From positions 62,001 through 126,000 of the forward strand of contig NZ_ATXU01000001.1 in assembly GCF_000421845.1 (NCBI RefSeq): DNA of 64,000 bases. Direction: 5' to 3'. The notes beneath the pieces are model-generated. The model was not told where the DNA came from and made no database searches. It worked only from the letters and a program-made list of their open reading frames with translations. Position numbers and translations under genes: made by a program. Shown one piece after another: positions 1-7,735 of this stretch (position 1 is its first letter; each line of letters begins with the position of its first letter). The stretch comes from Leucobacter chironomi DSM 19883. GTDB taxonomy: Bacteria; Actinomycetota; Actinomycetes; Actinomycetales; Microbacteriaceae.

Positions 1-346
1 TCTGCGGGTTCTCCGGGTCCGGGTTCCAGAACGCGGTCTCGGTGATGCGGTAGGCCTCTTTGATGATCTCCTCGGCGAATCCGAAGGCCTGGAAGGTCTC
101 GACGCTGCGCGCCTGGATGCCGTCGGCCTGGCCGAGCACGAGCCGGCCGTCGCGTCGCTCCACGGTGCGGGTGACGATGTTCGGGAACTGGGCGAGCTGG
201 GCAGCTGCGGTGATGCCGGCCGGGCCGGATCCGACGATGAGCACGTCGATCTCGGAGGGGAGATCCGCCGGGCGGTCGAGGCCGACGCCGGCGGCGGGCT
301 GGACGCGCGGATCGGTGGAGACGTATCCGTGGTGATGGAACTGCAC
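1..346 (-). CDS. FAD-dependent aromatic hydroxylase, N-terminal fragment (runs off the left edge)
   Basis: Only the first 115 codons are inside the window. The GTG start at 346 is preceded by a GAGGAG Shine-Dalgarno about six bases upstream. The N-terminus reads VQFHHHGYV, then a Rossmann FAD motif VLIVGSGPAGI near residues 34-44, then GQADGIQARSVETF. This is the start of a PheA/TfdB-type phenol 2-monooxygenase, an NADPH-dependent flavoprotein that adds one oxygen to an aromatic ring. It is nearly collinear with the complete homologue at 30743-32620, so the window holds two paralogues. It diverges from the IclR gene across a 141-bp promoter region with a 7-7-7 inverted repeat, which suggests IclR control. 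Substrate unknown. Confidence 0.85.
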   Translation of the reverse strand, partial: MQFHHHGYVSTDPRVQPAAGVGLDRPADLPSEIDVLIVGSGPAGITAAAQLAQFPNIVTRTVERRDGRLVLGQADGIQARSVETFQAFGFAEEIIKEAYRITETAFWNPDPENPQ

Positions 347-378
347 TGTTTCTCCTCACTGAGCGGGGCCCGAGCCCC

Positions 379-399
379 AATGTTCACTATTCGAACATT
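379..399. promoter_or_regulatory. Inverted repeat, candidate IclR operator
   Basis: Perfect arms AATGTTC and GAACATT (7 bp) are separated by 7 bp in the AT-rich gap between the divergent FAD hydroxylase and the IclR gene. Position and symmetry fit a regulator site controlling both promoters. Binding is inferred. Confidence 0.6.
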
Positions 400-487
400 A
401 AGTTTGATTATCGCACACTCAGAATAAACTGCGGCACGCGATCGCACAACACCGCGGCGAAACAATTCCTACGGAAGAATATGCCTC

Positions 488-1204
488 ATGAACACTTCCG
501 CCGCGAGCGGGTCGGCGACCGCCGGATCGCAGACGCTCTCACGAGGACTCCAGGCGCTCGAACTGCTCGCCGAAGCGGAGGCTCCCCTCACGATCAACGA
601 GCTCGCCGAGGGCCTGGGGATCCACCGATCCAACGCCTACCGCATCCTCCGCACCCTCGAGCAGCGCCGCTTCGTCGCCCGCGACGAAGCGGGGCGGATC
701 CGCCTCGGCCCCAAGCTGACCGCGCTCGCCCGCGGCGTCGCCCCCGCCCTGCACACGGCCGCCACCCCCGCGATCACCGATCTCGCCTACCGGCTCGGTA
801 TGACCGCGTTCCTCACCGTGCTCGACATCGACGAGGTGGTCACGCTGATCACCGTCGAACCGTCGAACGCGACCGCGATCGCGCGAAACCCCGGCGTGCG
901 CCACCCCGTCGAACGCGGCGCCCCCGGGCACGCGATGGAGGCCTCCCTCTCCGCCGCCGAACGCGAGCGCCTGCTCGGCAGCCCCGAGTTCGGCGAGGCG
1001 GCGCTCACCGCGAAGCGTGAGGGCTACGCGATGAGCCGCCACGAGGTCGTCGAGGGCGTGATGGGCGTCGCCGTGCCGCTGCGCATCCCCGGCGAACCGC
1101 CCGCCGCCGTGGCCGTCGTGCACTTCTCGCTGCCCGAGACGCTCGACGACGTCGTCGAGGCCCTGCAGGGCGCGGCGCGCGAGATCGCGCAGAGTTACGC
1201 CTGA
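488..1204 (+). CDS. IclR-family transcriptional regulator
   Basis: 238 aa, the normal length for the family. The N-terminal winged helix-turn-helix (about residues 20-75) contains LTINELAEGLGIHRSNAYRILRTLE-like text, and the C-terminal IclR effector domain (about 80-235) has the expected alternating strands. IclR proteins usually control neighbouring aromatic or organic-acid catabolic genes. The start at 488 was chosen over an out-of-frame ATG at 481 because only this frame gives the IclR protein; a GGAAG sequence lies about 12 bases upstream. It diverges from the FAD hydroxylase at 1-346 and lies 164 bp upstream of the ThDP enzyme, so both are plausible targets. The effector is unknown. Confidence 0.9.
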   Translation: MNTSAASGSATAGSQTLSRGLQALELLAEAEAPLTINELAEGLGIHRSNAYRILRTLEQRRFVARDEAGRIRLGPKLTALARGVAPALHTAATPAITDLAYRLGMTAFLTVLDIDEVVTLITVEPSNATAIARNPGVRHPVERGAPGHAMEASLSAAERERLLGSPEFGEAALTAKREGYAMSRHEVVEGVMGVAVPLRIPGEPPAAVAVVHFSLPETLDDVVEALQGAAREIAQSYA

Positions 1205-1368
1205 GCCGCCGGTTTTGTCACTAGAATAGGTCCGTCCAGCTCGGTCGGCGCATCCGACCCGGCCGGCTAAGGCGCTCGAAAAAGGGGCGCTGCTGTCGCG
1301 GAGGCACGGTTGCCGCCCGACGAGACATACACGGTTCCCAATTCCCTCGAATCTGTCAAGGATCTGTG

Positions 1369-3183
1369 ATGTCCGATTCCACCACCACCTCGCTCACCCG
1401 CGCCCTCGCATCGGCTCTGGCCCGCCACGCCGACCAGAGCTTCGGCCTCATGGGCAACGGCAACGCCCACCTCATCGAGCACCTCGCCCAAGTCGGCGTG
1501 CCCTACACCGCCGTGCGGCACGAAGCCGGCACCGTCGCCGCAGCCGACGCCTACACCCGGGTGAGCGGCAAGCTCGCGATCGCCACCACCACCTACGGCG
1601 CCGGCTTCACCAACACGCTCACCGCGCTCGCCGAGGCCGCGCAGGCCCGCACCCCGATGCTGGTCGTCGTGGGCGATGCGCCGAGCGCCGGCCCCCGTCC
1701 CTGGGACGTCGACCAGGAGATGCTCGCCGCCGCCCTCGGCGTGCGCACCCACATGCTCTCGGTCACCAACATCGATCGCACGGTGGATCGGGCCGTCGCC
1801 TACGCGCGGCGCGTGCGACGCCCCGTCGTGCTCGGCATCCCCTACGACCTCGTCAACGCGCCCGCCGTCGCCCCGCCTGTCGAAGGCGCGGGCCAGGGCG
1901 CCTCGGGATCCGCCGGCATCGACCTCAACGACCCCGCCGTGCTGGCCGCGCTCAGCGCCTCCGTCGCCGAGGTCGCAGCGCCCGCACCGGCCCCCGTCGT
2001 CGCACCGCAGACCGAGCGCCTGGGCGGCCCCGCCGGCCACCAGCTCGAGGCCGCCGTGCTCGCGCTGCTCGAAGCCGAACGACCCGTCGTGCTCGCCGGG
2101 CGCGGCGCGCACCTCGCAGGCGCCTCGGCCGAGCTGGGCGCAATCGCCGAAGCGCTCGGCGCACTCACGGGCACCACGGCGCTCGCGCGCAGCGTCTTCC
2201 CCGACGCCCGCTACGACCTCGGAGTGACCGGCGGCTTCGGCCAGCAGGCCGCGATGGAGACCATCGAGCTCGCCGATGTGGTGCTCGTGGTCGGCGCGAG
2301 CCTCAACCAGTTCACCATGCGATTCGGCGACCTCTTCGGCGCCGGCACCACCGTGATCCGCATCGACGACGAGCAGGTCGCCCCGCCCAAGACGAACCGG
2401 CCCATCACCCACCTGCTGCTGCAGGGAGACGCCCGCGCGACGCTCGCCACACTGCACGGCGCGCTGCAGGCAGCAGGGCGTCTGCCGAGCGGCTGGCGCG
2501 AGAGCGTCGCGGGCCTCGAGCCCGGCGGTGCGCTGCGCGTGCGCGACAACGGCCTGCTCGCCCACCCCGACGGCATCTGCGCCGACGGCCGCCTCGACCC
2601 CCGCACCGTCGCCGCGCAGCTCGACGAGCTGCTGCCCGCCGACCGCCACGTCACCACCGACGGCGGGCACTTCATCGGCTGGACCAACACCCGCTGGCAC
2701 GTCGCCTCGCCCGAGCGCCTCATCATGGTCGGCACCGCCTACCAGACCATCGGCCTCGGCTTCCCCACGGTCGCGGGCGTCGCCGCAGCGGCCCCCGGCA
2801 CCACCACCGTGCTCAGCACGGGCGACGGCGGCGGCCTGATGGCGCTCGCCGATCTCGAGACCGCGATCCGCACCTCCCCCAGCGGCGTCATCGTCGTCTG
2901 GAACGACGGCGCGTACGGCGCCGAGGTGCACCTCTACGGCGAGATGGGCCTCGGACAGGAACCGATGCTCATCCCCGACGTCGACTTCGCTGCGCTCGCG
3001 ACCGCACTCGGCGCCCAGGGAGTGCGGGTGGAGCGGCTCGAGGATCTGGAGGCGCTGCGCACCTGGACCGCGGCCGGGGCGCAGGGCACGATCCTGCTCG
3101 ACTGCCGGGTCTCCCGCACCGTGGTCGCCGAGTATCAGCGCGAGATCCAGCGCGTCAACGGGCTCGACCTTCCCGCCGAGTAG
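1369..3183 (+). CDS. Thiamine-diphosphate-dependent enzyme, acetolactate synthase-like
   Basis: 604 aa with the three-domain architecture of the acetolactate synthase / benzoylformate decarboxylase superfamily. The N-terminal PYR domain carries the catalytic glutamate in RHEAGT (Glu52). A central domain spans about residues 195-345. The C-terminal PP domain has the Mg/ThDP motif GDG at 485-487 and the matching Asn512 in WNDGAYG. These enzymes form or break C-C bonds next to a carbonyl, for example decarboxylating 2-oxo acids. The ATG at 1369 follows AAGGA with six-base spacing; the overlapping GTG at 1366 is less likely. It sits downstream of the IclR gene. No small regulatory subunit or ilvC is nearby, so a catabolic role is more likely than amino-acid synthesis. 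The exact reaction is not predictable. Confidence 0.85.
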   Translation: MSDSTTTSLTRALASALARHADQSFGLMGNGNAHLIEHLAQVGVPYTAVRHEAGTVAAADAYTRVSGKLAIATTTYGAGFTNTLTALAEAAQARTPMLVVVGDAPSAGPRPWDVDQEMLAAALGVRTHMLSVTNIDRTVDRAVAYARRVRRPVVLGIPYDLVNAPAVAPPVEGAGQGASGSAGIDLNDPAVLAALSASVAEVAAPAPAPVVAPQTERLGGPAGHQLEAAVLALLEAERPVVLAGRGAHLAGASAELGAIAEALGALTGTTALARSVFPDARYDLGVTGGFGQQAAMETIELADVVLVVGASLNQFTMRFGDLFGAGTTVIRIDDEQVAPPKTNRPITHLLLQGDARATLATLHGALQAAGRLPSGWRESVAGLEPGGALRVRDNGLLAHPDGICADGRLDPRTVAAQLDELLPADRHVTTDGGHFIGWTNTRWHVASPERLIMVGTAYQTIGLGFPTVAGVAAAAPGTTTVLSTGDGGGLMALADLETAIRTSPSGVIVVWNDGAYGAEVHLYGEMGLGQEPMLIPDVDFAALATALGAQGVRVERLEDLEALRTWTAAGAQGTILLDCRVSRTVVAEYQREIQRVNGLDLPAE

Positions 3184-3218
3184 ACGCCGGAGGCGGGGCC
3201 GCCGCGCGGTCCCGCCCG

Positions 3219-3348
3219 CCCCGGCTTGGCCCGGCCCCGCTTGGCCCGGCCCCGGCTTGGCCCGGCCCCGCTCGGCCCGGCTTGGCCCGGCCCGGCTTGG
3301 CCCGGCCCGCCCCGGCTTGGCCAGGCCCGGCCCGGCCCGGCCCCGGCC
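3219..3348. repeat. GC-rich low-complexity tandem array (CCCGGCTTGGCC-type)
   Basis: About ten imperfect copies of CCCGGCTTGGCCCGGC-like units follow the stop of the ThDP enzyme. Unit lengths vary between roughly 10 and 20 bp. The ORFs crossing it are pure Ala/Gly/Pro/Arg low complexity on both strands and are not genes. With the hairpin at 3388-3444 it accounts for the 355-bp gap between two convergent genes; I see nothing else in that gap. Confidence 0.8.
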
Positions 3349-3387
3349 TCTGACCTTCCCCAAGCCGAGCTTGGCTCAACCAACTCG

Positions 3388-3444
3388 ATCGGGGTCACTT
3401 TTGGCCGTGTCGCAGCGCTCGACACGGCCAAAAGTGACCCCGAT
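3388..3444. repeat. Perfect 25-bp-arm palindrome, dispersed repeat family A / bidirectional terminator
   Basis: Arms 3388-3412 and 3420-3444 are exact reverse complements over 25 bp, with a 7-nt loop. The arm core is GGGGTCACTTTTGGCCGTG. The transcript would fold into a very stable hairpin with an internal run of T or A on either strand. It lies between convergent genes, where a bidirectional terminator is expected. A second copy occurs at 17154-17208, so it is also a dispersed repeat. Confidence 0.8.
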
Positions 3445-3538
3445 TCTCGTGGGCGTACCGAGACGCGGGCGCGGCGCCCGGGGTCCCGAGGCGCGGGCGC
3501 GGCGCCGGGGGGGGTACCGAGGCGCGGGCGCGGCGGCG

Positions 3539-4153
3539 TCAATCGACGCGGTAGACGGTGTGACGCACCCGGTCGGCCTCGCGCACGCCGTCAGCCACGA
3601 AGAGCGCGTTCTGGAGTTCGGCGAGCGCCGGCTCTGAGGTCTCGAAGCGGATCGTCACCCGGAAGTACACGCCGCCGTCGCGGGCGACCCGCCGCACCCC
3701 CACGGCGTGCATCCCGATCAGCACGCCCTGCTCGGTGAGGGCGTCGTAGCGCGCGTCGATCTCGACGGTGGGAATGGCGGCGGGGTCCGCGCTGGGAATG
3801 GCGGCGGGACCCGCGCTGGGAGCGGCGGCGGGGCCGCCGCCCGGAACAGCTGCCGGATCCGTCTCCGGATCCGCCTCGCCGACCGCGCCCGCCTGCCGGC
3901 GCAGCAGCTGCCGGTCTCCCCCGCCCGGCAGGATCGCGGCGCGCAGGCCGCGCACGGCGCCGCCCGCCTCGGCATCGGCGATCCCGCGCAGCTCGCCGCC
4001 GAGGATCGGGGTGAAGCGCCGCTCGCCGTCGCGCGTCGCGCCGAAGTCGCGCGGCTCGCCCAGTTCGACGATGATCTCGCAGACGGGGCTGAGCGCCGCC
4101 ACGGACCCGGATCCGGGTCGCGGCACGGATCCGGATCCGTCTCCCGCCGTCAC
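3539..4153 (-). CDS. DUF3237-family protein (copy 1)
   Basis: 204 aa. The DUF3237 signature is visible: an N-terminal strand CEIIVELGEPRDFG, the segment LRAAILPGGGDRQLL, then DARYDALTEQGV, then GVYFRVTIRFETSEPALAELQNALFV. The family is small and beta-rich, with no established biochemical function. The GTG start overlaps the stop of the upstream monooxygenase as GTGA, so the two are translationally coupled. Compared with the copies at 7247 and 13862 it carries an extra Pro/Ala-rich insert (about residues 110-145) of near-repeated AAIPSADP units, and it lacks the W of GGGDW. Function not known; a role as partner or accessory of the coupled oxidoreductase is only an inference. Confidence 0.75.
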   Translation of the reverse strand: MTAGDGSGSVPRPGSGSVAALSPVCEIIVELGEPRDFGATRDGERRFTPILGGELRGIADAEAGGAVRGLRAAILPGGGDRQLLRRQAGAVGEADPETDPAAVPGGGPAAAPSAGPAAIPSADPAAIPTVEIDARYDALTEQGVLIGMHAVGVRRVARDGGVYFRVTIRFETSEPALAELQNALFVADGVREADRVRHTVYRVD

Positions 4154-5496
4154 ACCGCACCGCCCGCGGCGAGCCGATCCGCCGCGGCGAGGCGATCCGC
4201 CGCGGCGGAGGGCCCGGCCGCACCCGCGGCCCCCGCCACCCGCGCCGTGAGCGAGGAGCGCGCGTTGAGCTGCTCGGGGTGGAATCCGGCGGCGACCTTG
4301 TACTCGGCCGCGATCGACTCCAGCTCCTCGCGCGGGATCACGTCGTGGATGTCGGCGAAGCCCTCGGGCGCCCGCTCGCGCGCGATCTGCATCACTCGCT
4401 CGGGCCCCGTCTGCCGGGTGAGTTCGAGCAGGCGCGCGGTAGCCGGCCGCCGTGCGTCCTCGTAGGCGGCGAGCGCCGCGTCGATCGAGGGCGCGGTCGC
4501 GAGCTGGTAGGCGAGCGTGCGGGCGTCGAGGGTGGCCTGCGACCCGCCGTTCGACCCGTTGGGGTACATCGCGTGCGCGGCGTCGCCGAGCAGCACGACC
4601 CGGCCGAAGACCCACTGCGGAACGGCGTCGCGGTCGACCATCGGGTACTCGAGCAGTTCTTCGGCGTCGGCGATGACGGCGGGGATGTCGAGCCAGTCGG
4701 TGCTCCACCCCGCGAAGATCTCGGCGATGGGACCGCGCTCCACCTGCCGGTTCCAGTCTGCTGAGGGCGAGCCCTCGCCGCGGCGCTCGGCGATGAAGTT
4801 CAGGCGCTGGCGACCGTCTTCGAGGGGGCCGCTCAGCGGGTACGCCACGAACTTCTGCTCGGCGTCGCCGACCATCACCATGGTGCGGCCGTCGAGCAGC
4901 GGCTCTACGAGGGCGGTGCCGCGCCACAGGGTGAGACCGCTCCAGACGGGCTCGCCCTCGGCGGGGTAGAAGAGCTTGCGGGCGGCCGAGTGGATGCCGT
5001 CGGCGGCGATCACGAGGTCTGCGGAGAGCTCGCTGCGGCTGCCGTCGGGCAGCTCGAAGACGGCGGTCGCGCCGGGGGCGTGCGGATCGCCGTCGACGCC
5101 GTCGCGCAGTTCGACGAGCCGGTGCCCGAGCCTGATGACGTCGCCCAGGCGCTCCTCGACGAGGTCGCGTAGTTCGAGCTGCAGGCGGCCGCGGTGCACG
5201 GAGAGCTGCGGCCATTCGTAGCCGGCGTCGCGGCCGCGCGGCTCGCTCCAGATCGGCTGGCCCTGGCGGTTGCAGTAGCTGAGGGTGCCGGGTTCGACGC
5301 CGAGCGCGGCGATGCGATCGGCGACGCCCAGCTCGGTGAGCTCGCGCACGGCGTGCGGCAGCAGGTTGACGCCCACCCCCAGCCCGCGGATCTCGGTGGT
5401 GCGCTCGGCGACGGTGACGTCGGTGAACCCGGCGGCCTCCAGGCTGAGGGCGGTGATGAGGCCGCCGATGCCGGCGCCGACGATGACGATCTTCAT
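4150..5496 (-). CDS. FAD-dependent monooxygenase, PhzS-like
   Basis: 448 aa. The FAD-binding GAGIGG motif is at residues 7-12, the middle motif is VIAADGIHSAAR, and the second FAD motif is VVLLGDAAHAMYPNGSNGG. The MYPxGSNG wording is characteristic of flavin-dependent oxidoreductases related to PhzS, which hydroxylate aromatic rings using NAD(P)H and O2. The C-terminal 60 residues are Ala-rich and poorly conserved. It lies between the amidohydrolase (65-bp gap) and the overlapping DUF3237 gene in the long leftward operon. The start ATG at 5496 follows CAAGGAAGC. Likely substrate: an aromatic or heteroaromatic compound released by the upstream hydrolase, which is inference. Confidence 0.85.
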   Translation of the reverse strand: MKIVIVGAGIGGLITALSLEAAGFTDVTVAERTTEIRGLGVGVNLLPHAVRELTELGVADRIAALGVEPGTLSYCNRQGQPIWSEPRGRDAGYEWPQLSVHRGRLQLELRDLVEERLGDVIRLGHRLVELRDGVDGDPHAPGATAVFELPDGSRSELSADLVIAADGIHSAARKLFYPAEGEPVWSGLTLWRGTALVEPLLDGRTMVMVGDAEQKFVAYPLSGPLEDGRQRLNFIAERRGEGSPSADWNRQVERGPIAEIFAGWSTDWLDIPAVIADAEELLEYPMVDRDAVPQWVFGRVVLLGDAAHAMYPNGSNGGSQATLDARTLAYQLATAPSIDAALAAYEDARRPATARLLELTRQTGPERVMQIARERAPEGFADIHDVIPREELESIAAEYKVAAGFHPEQLNARSSLTARVAGAAGAAGPSAAADRLAAADRLAAGGAV

Positions 5497-5561
5497 GAGG
5501 TGTGCTTCCTTGAACGGTTGAGGTTGGGAGTCAGCGTGGTTCGCGCGGGGTGCGGCGCGGA

Positions 5562-7199
5562 TCAGGCGGCGGGCCGCTCGTGCACCACTTCGCCGGCCAC
5601 GACCGAGACGGCCGTGCCGACGCGGAAGAGCTGGTCGGCGGGGATCTCGAAGGGATCCTCGGTGGCGACCACGAGATCAGCCCGCTCCCCCACGCGCACG
5701 CGGCCTGCGACGCCGAGCACGAGCGAGGCCGAGCCGCTCGTGTAGGCGGCCAGCGCCTCGGCGAGCGTGAGGGCCTGCGAGGGGTCGAGCGGCGGCAGCC
5801 CCGCGCCGGGGCCCAAGGGGTGGGCGCGGTTGACGGCGACGTGGATCGCCTGCCACGGGTCGGCGAGCGACACGGGCCAGTCGGACCCCATCGCGATGTC
5901 GGCGCCGCTCTCGACGATGGCGCGGAACGGATACGACCGGGCCGACCGTTCTTCGCCGACGACGGCGATCATGGACGGGTCGGTGGTGGCCCAGAGCCCC
6001 TGGATGTTGGCGGTGACGCCGAGCGGTCCGAAGCGCTGCGCGTCATCGGGGGCGATCATCGAGAGGTGGGCGAGGTGGTGGCGCTGGCCGGGGCCGTTCG
6101 CCTGGCGGGCGGCTTCGATCGCATCGAGTGCGACGCGGGTGCCGCGGTCGCCCATGACGTGCAGGTGCAGGGCGAAGCCTCGTGCGTCGAGCCGGATCGC
6201 GAGCTCGCGCATGGTCTCGGCGTCGATGTGCAGTTCGCCGGAGTGCGGGTGCGAGCAGTAGGGGTCGAGCAGCGCGGCGGTCTCGCCCTGCGGCACGCCG
6301 TCGACCATCGCCTTGCACGTCGATGAGGGCAGCCCGGCGGCTTCGTTCTCGGCGCGGCGACGTTCGAAGCGCTCCACGAGCGCGGGCACGTCTGCGACGG
6401 TCGTGCCGGCCGGGATCCACAGCGCACCCGAGACGCGGCTGCGCAGCGAGCCGTCCGCGACCGCGGCGAGGTAGGCGGGGGTGCAGTCGGCCTTGCCGTT
6501 GAACTCGCCGAGGATCGCCTCGTGCCAGCCGGTCACGCCGAGCGACCACAGGAAGCGCTGCGCCTCCAGCAGGCCGTCGGTCATCTCGGCGACGGTCGCG
6601 GCCGGGATGAACGGGGCGAGCAGTTCGACGCCGCCCTCGTTGAGGTAGCCGGTGGGGTCGCCGTGCTCGTCGTGGTAGACGTGGCCGTTGGCCGGCTGCG
6701 GCGTATCGCGGTCGATGCCGGCGATCTCGAGCGCGCGGCTGTTCGCCCAGAGGGTGTGGTGGCCGGCGTCGCTGAGCGCCACGGGCCGATCGGGCACGAT
6801 GGCGTCGAGCATCTGGCGGGTGGGGTGCGGCAGCAGTTCGTGCGCCCAGCCGCCGCCGACGAGCCAGGCGTCGCCGGCGCCGGCGCGGTCGAGCTCGGCG
6901 GCGGCCCGGGCGATGAGTGCGAGCGTCTCGTCGACGGAGCCCGCAGGGGTGAGGTCGAGGCTCAGCCGTTCGACGCCGGCGAAGACGGCGTGGGCGTGGG
7001 CGTCGACGAAGCCGGGCAGGATCGCACTGCCGCGGGCGTCGATCACGCGCGTACCGGGGCCGCGGTGGCCGAGCACGGCGGCGTCGTCGCCGACCGCGAT
7101 GATGCGATCCGCGCGCACGGCGACGGCGGTGTGCGCGGTGCGCAGCCGGCCGTCGAACACGCGGCCGGAGACGATGCAGAGATCTGCGGGTACTGACAT
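5562..7199 (-). CDS. YtcJ-like amidohydrolase (copy 1)
   Basis: 545 aa metal-dependent hydrolase of the amidohydrolase superfamily. The N-terminal strands include VSGRVFDG and the metal-binding HxH in PGFVDAHAHAVF. The barrel continues with GDRGTRVALDAIEAA, HHLAHLSMIAPDD and the terminal Asp in GSDWPVSLADPW. The C-terminus returns to the small composite domain (GERADLVVATEDPFEIPADQL). YtcJ-type enzymes hydrolyse amide or cyclic C-N bonds; physiological substrates are rarely known. ATG at 7199 is chosen because the family start (ADLCIVSGRVFD) begins there; the longer upstream reading is Arg-rich non-protein sequence. It is 47 bp downstream of DUF3237 copy 2 in the same operon. Three other paralogues occur in this window. 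Confidence 0.87.
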   Translation of the reverse strand: MSVPADLCIVSGRVFDGRLRTAHTAVAVRADRIIAVGDDAAVLGHRGPGTRVIDARGSAILPGFVDAHAHAVFAGVERLSLDLTPAGSVDETLALIARAAAELDRAGAGDAWLVGGGWAHELLPHPTRQMLDAIVPDRPVALSDAGHHTLWANSRALEIAGIDRDTPQPANGHVYHDEHGDPTGYLNEGGVELLAPFIPAATVAEMTDGLLEAQRFLWSLGVTGWHEAILGEFNGKADCTPAYLAAVADGSLRSRVSGALWIPAGTTVADVPALVERFERRRAENEAAGLPSSTCKAMVDGVPQGETAALLDPYCSHPHSGELHIDAETMRELAIRLDARGFALHLHVMGDRGTRVALDAIEAARQANGPGQRHHLAHLSMIAPDDAQRFGPLGVTANIQGLWATTDPSMIAVVGEERSARSYPFRAIVESGADIAMGSDWPVSLADPWQAIHVAVNRAHPLGPGAGLPPLDPSQALTLAEALAAYTSGSASLVLGVAGRVRVGERADLVVATEDPFEIPADQLFRVGTAVSVVAGEVVHERPAA

Positions 7200-7246
7200 G
7201 GTGGCTGCTTTCTGGGGACGTTTCTGAGGGATCGTGACGGGCGGCG

Positions 7247-7735
7247 CTACACCAGCCGGAACACGCGGATCACCACGCGGCCGGGCTCGGGGCGCGCGTA
7301 GCCCACGAACTGCGATTCGGCGAGCCATCGCAGTTCGGGGTGCTCGGTCTGGAACACGAAGGCGGTGCGGTAGTAGAGCTCGCGCTCGCCCACGTGCTCC
7401 CCGGCGAGCATGCGCGCGAAGCCGTCGGGGTCGGTGCGCCAGGTGCCGCGGTTGACCACGTCGACCGCGGCCGTCCCGCCGCCGGGCAGCTCGGCCTCGA
7501 TCACGTAGCGCGCGTCGAGCCGCACGACGAGGCCGCGGCCGTGCCACCAGTCGCCGCCGCCGGGCAGGATGCGTCCGCGCAGGCGGGGGCCCTCGAACGC
7601 GCCGCCGGTGATGCCGGCGAAGTGCAGCCCCTCCCCCTCGTCCGAGCCGCCGAGGGGGATGGCGTCGGCGACGTCGACGCGCAGTTCGAAGCAGTACTCG
7701 AAGGCGGGTTCGATGAGTTCCAGTGCGGGGGTCAT
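7247..7735 (-). CDS. DUF3237-family protein (copy 2)
   Basis: 162 aa, the usual length. It has the full DUF3237 pattern: FEYCFELRVDV, GPRLRGRILPGGGDWW, LDARYVIEAELPGG, AVDVVNRGTWR, ELYYRTAFVFQTEHPELRWLAESQFVGYAR. The ATG at 7735 overlaps the TGA of the fused ABC ATPase by 4 nt, so it is translated with the transporter. Catalytic residues are not defined for this family. It is one of three copies here, each coupled to a different upstream gene. Confidence 0.85.
   Translation of the reverse strand: MTPALELIEPAFEYCFELRVDVADAIPLGGSDEGEGLHFAGITGGAFEGPRLRGRILPGGGDWWHGRGLVVRLDARYVIEAELPGGGTAAVDVVNRGTWRTDPDGFARMLAGEHVGERELYYRTAFVFQTEHPELRWLAESQFVGYARPEPGRVVIRVFRLV

Noticed and set aside
3219-3348. 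Possible CRISPR-like or collagen-like coding repeat
   Set aside because: No constant spacer and repeat lengths, no start or ribosome site, low-complexity in every frame.
1267-3363. 698-codon open frame on the - strand
   Set aside because: Antisense to the ThDP enzyme, and its start falls in the GC-rich array; composition is Gly/Ala/Arg/His without motifs.
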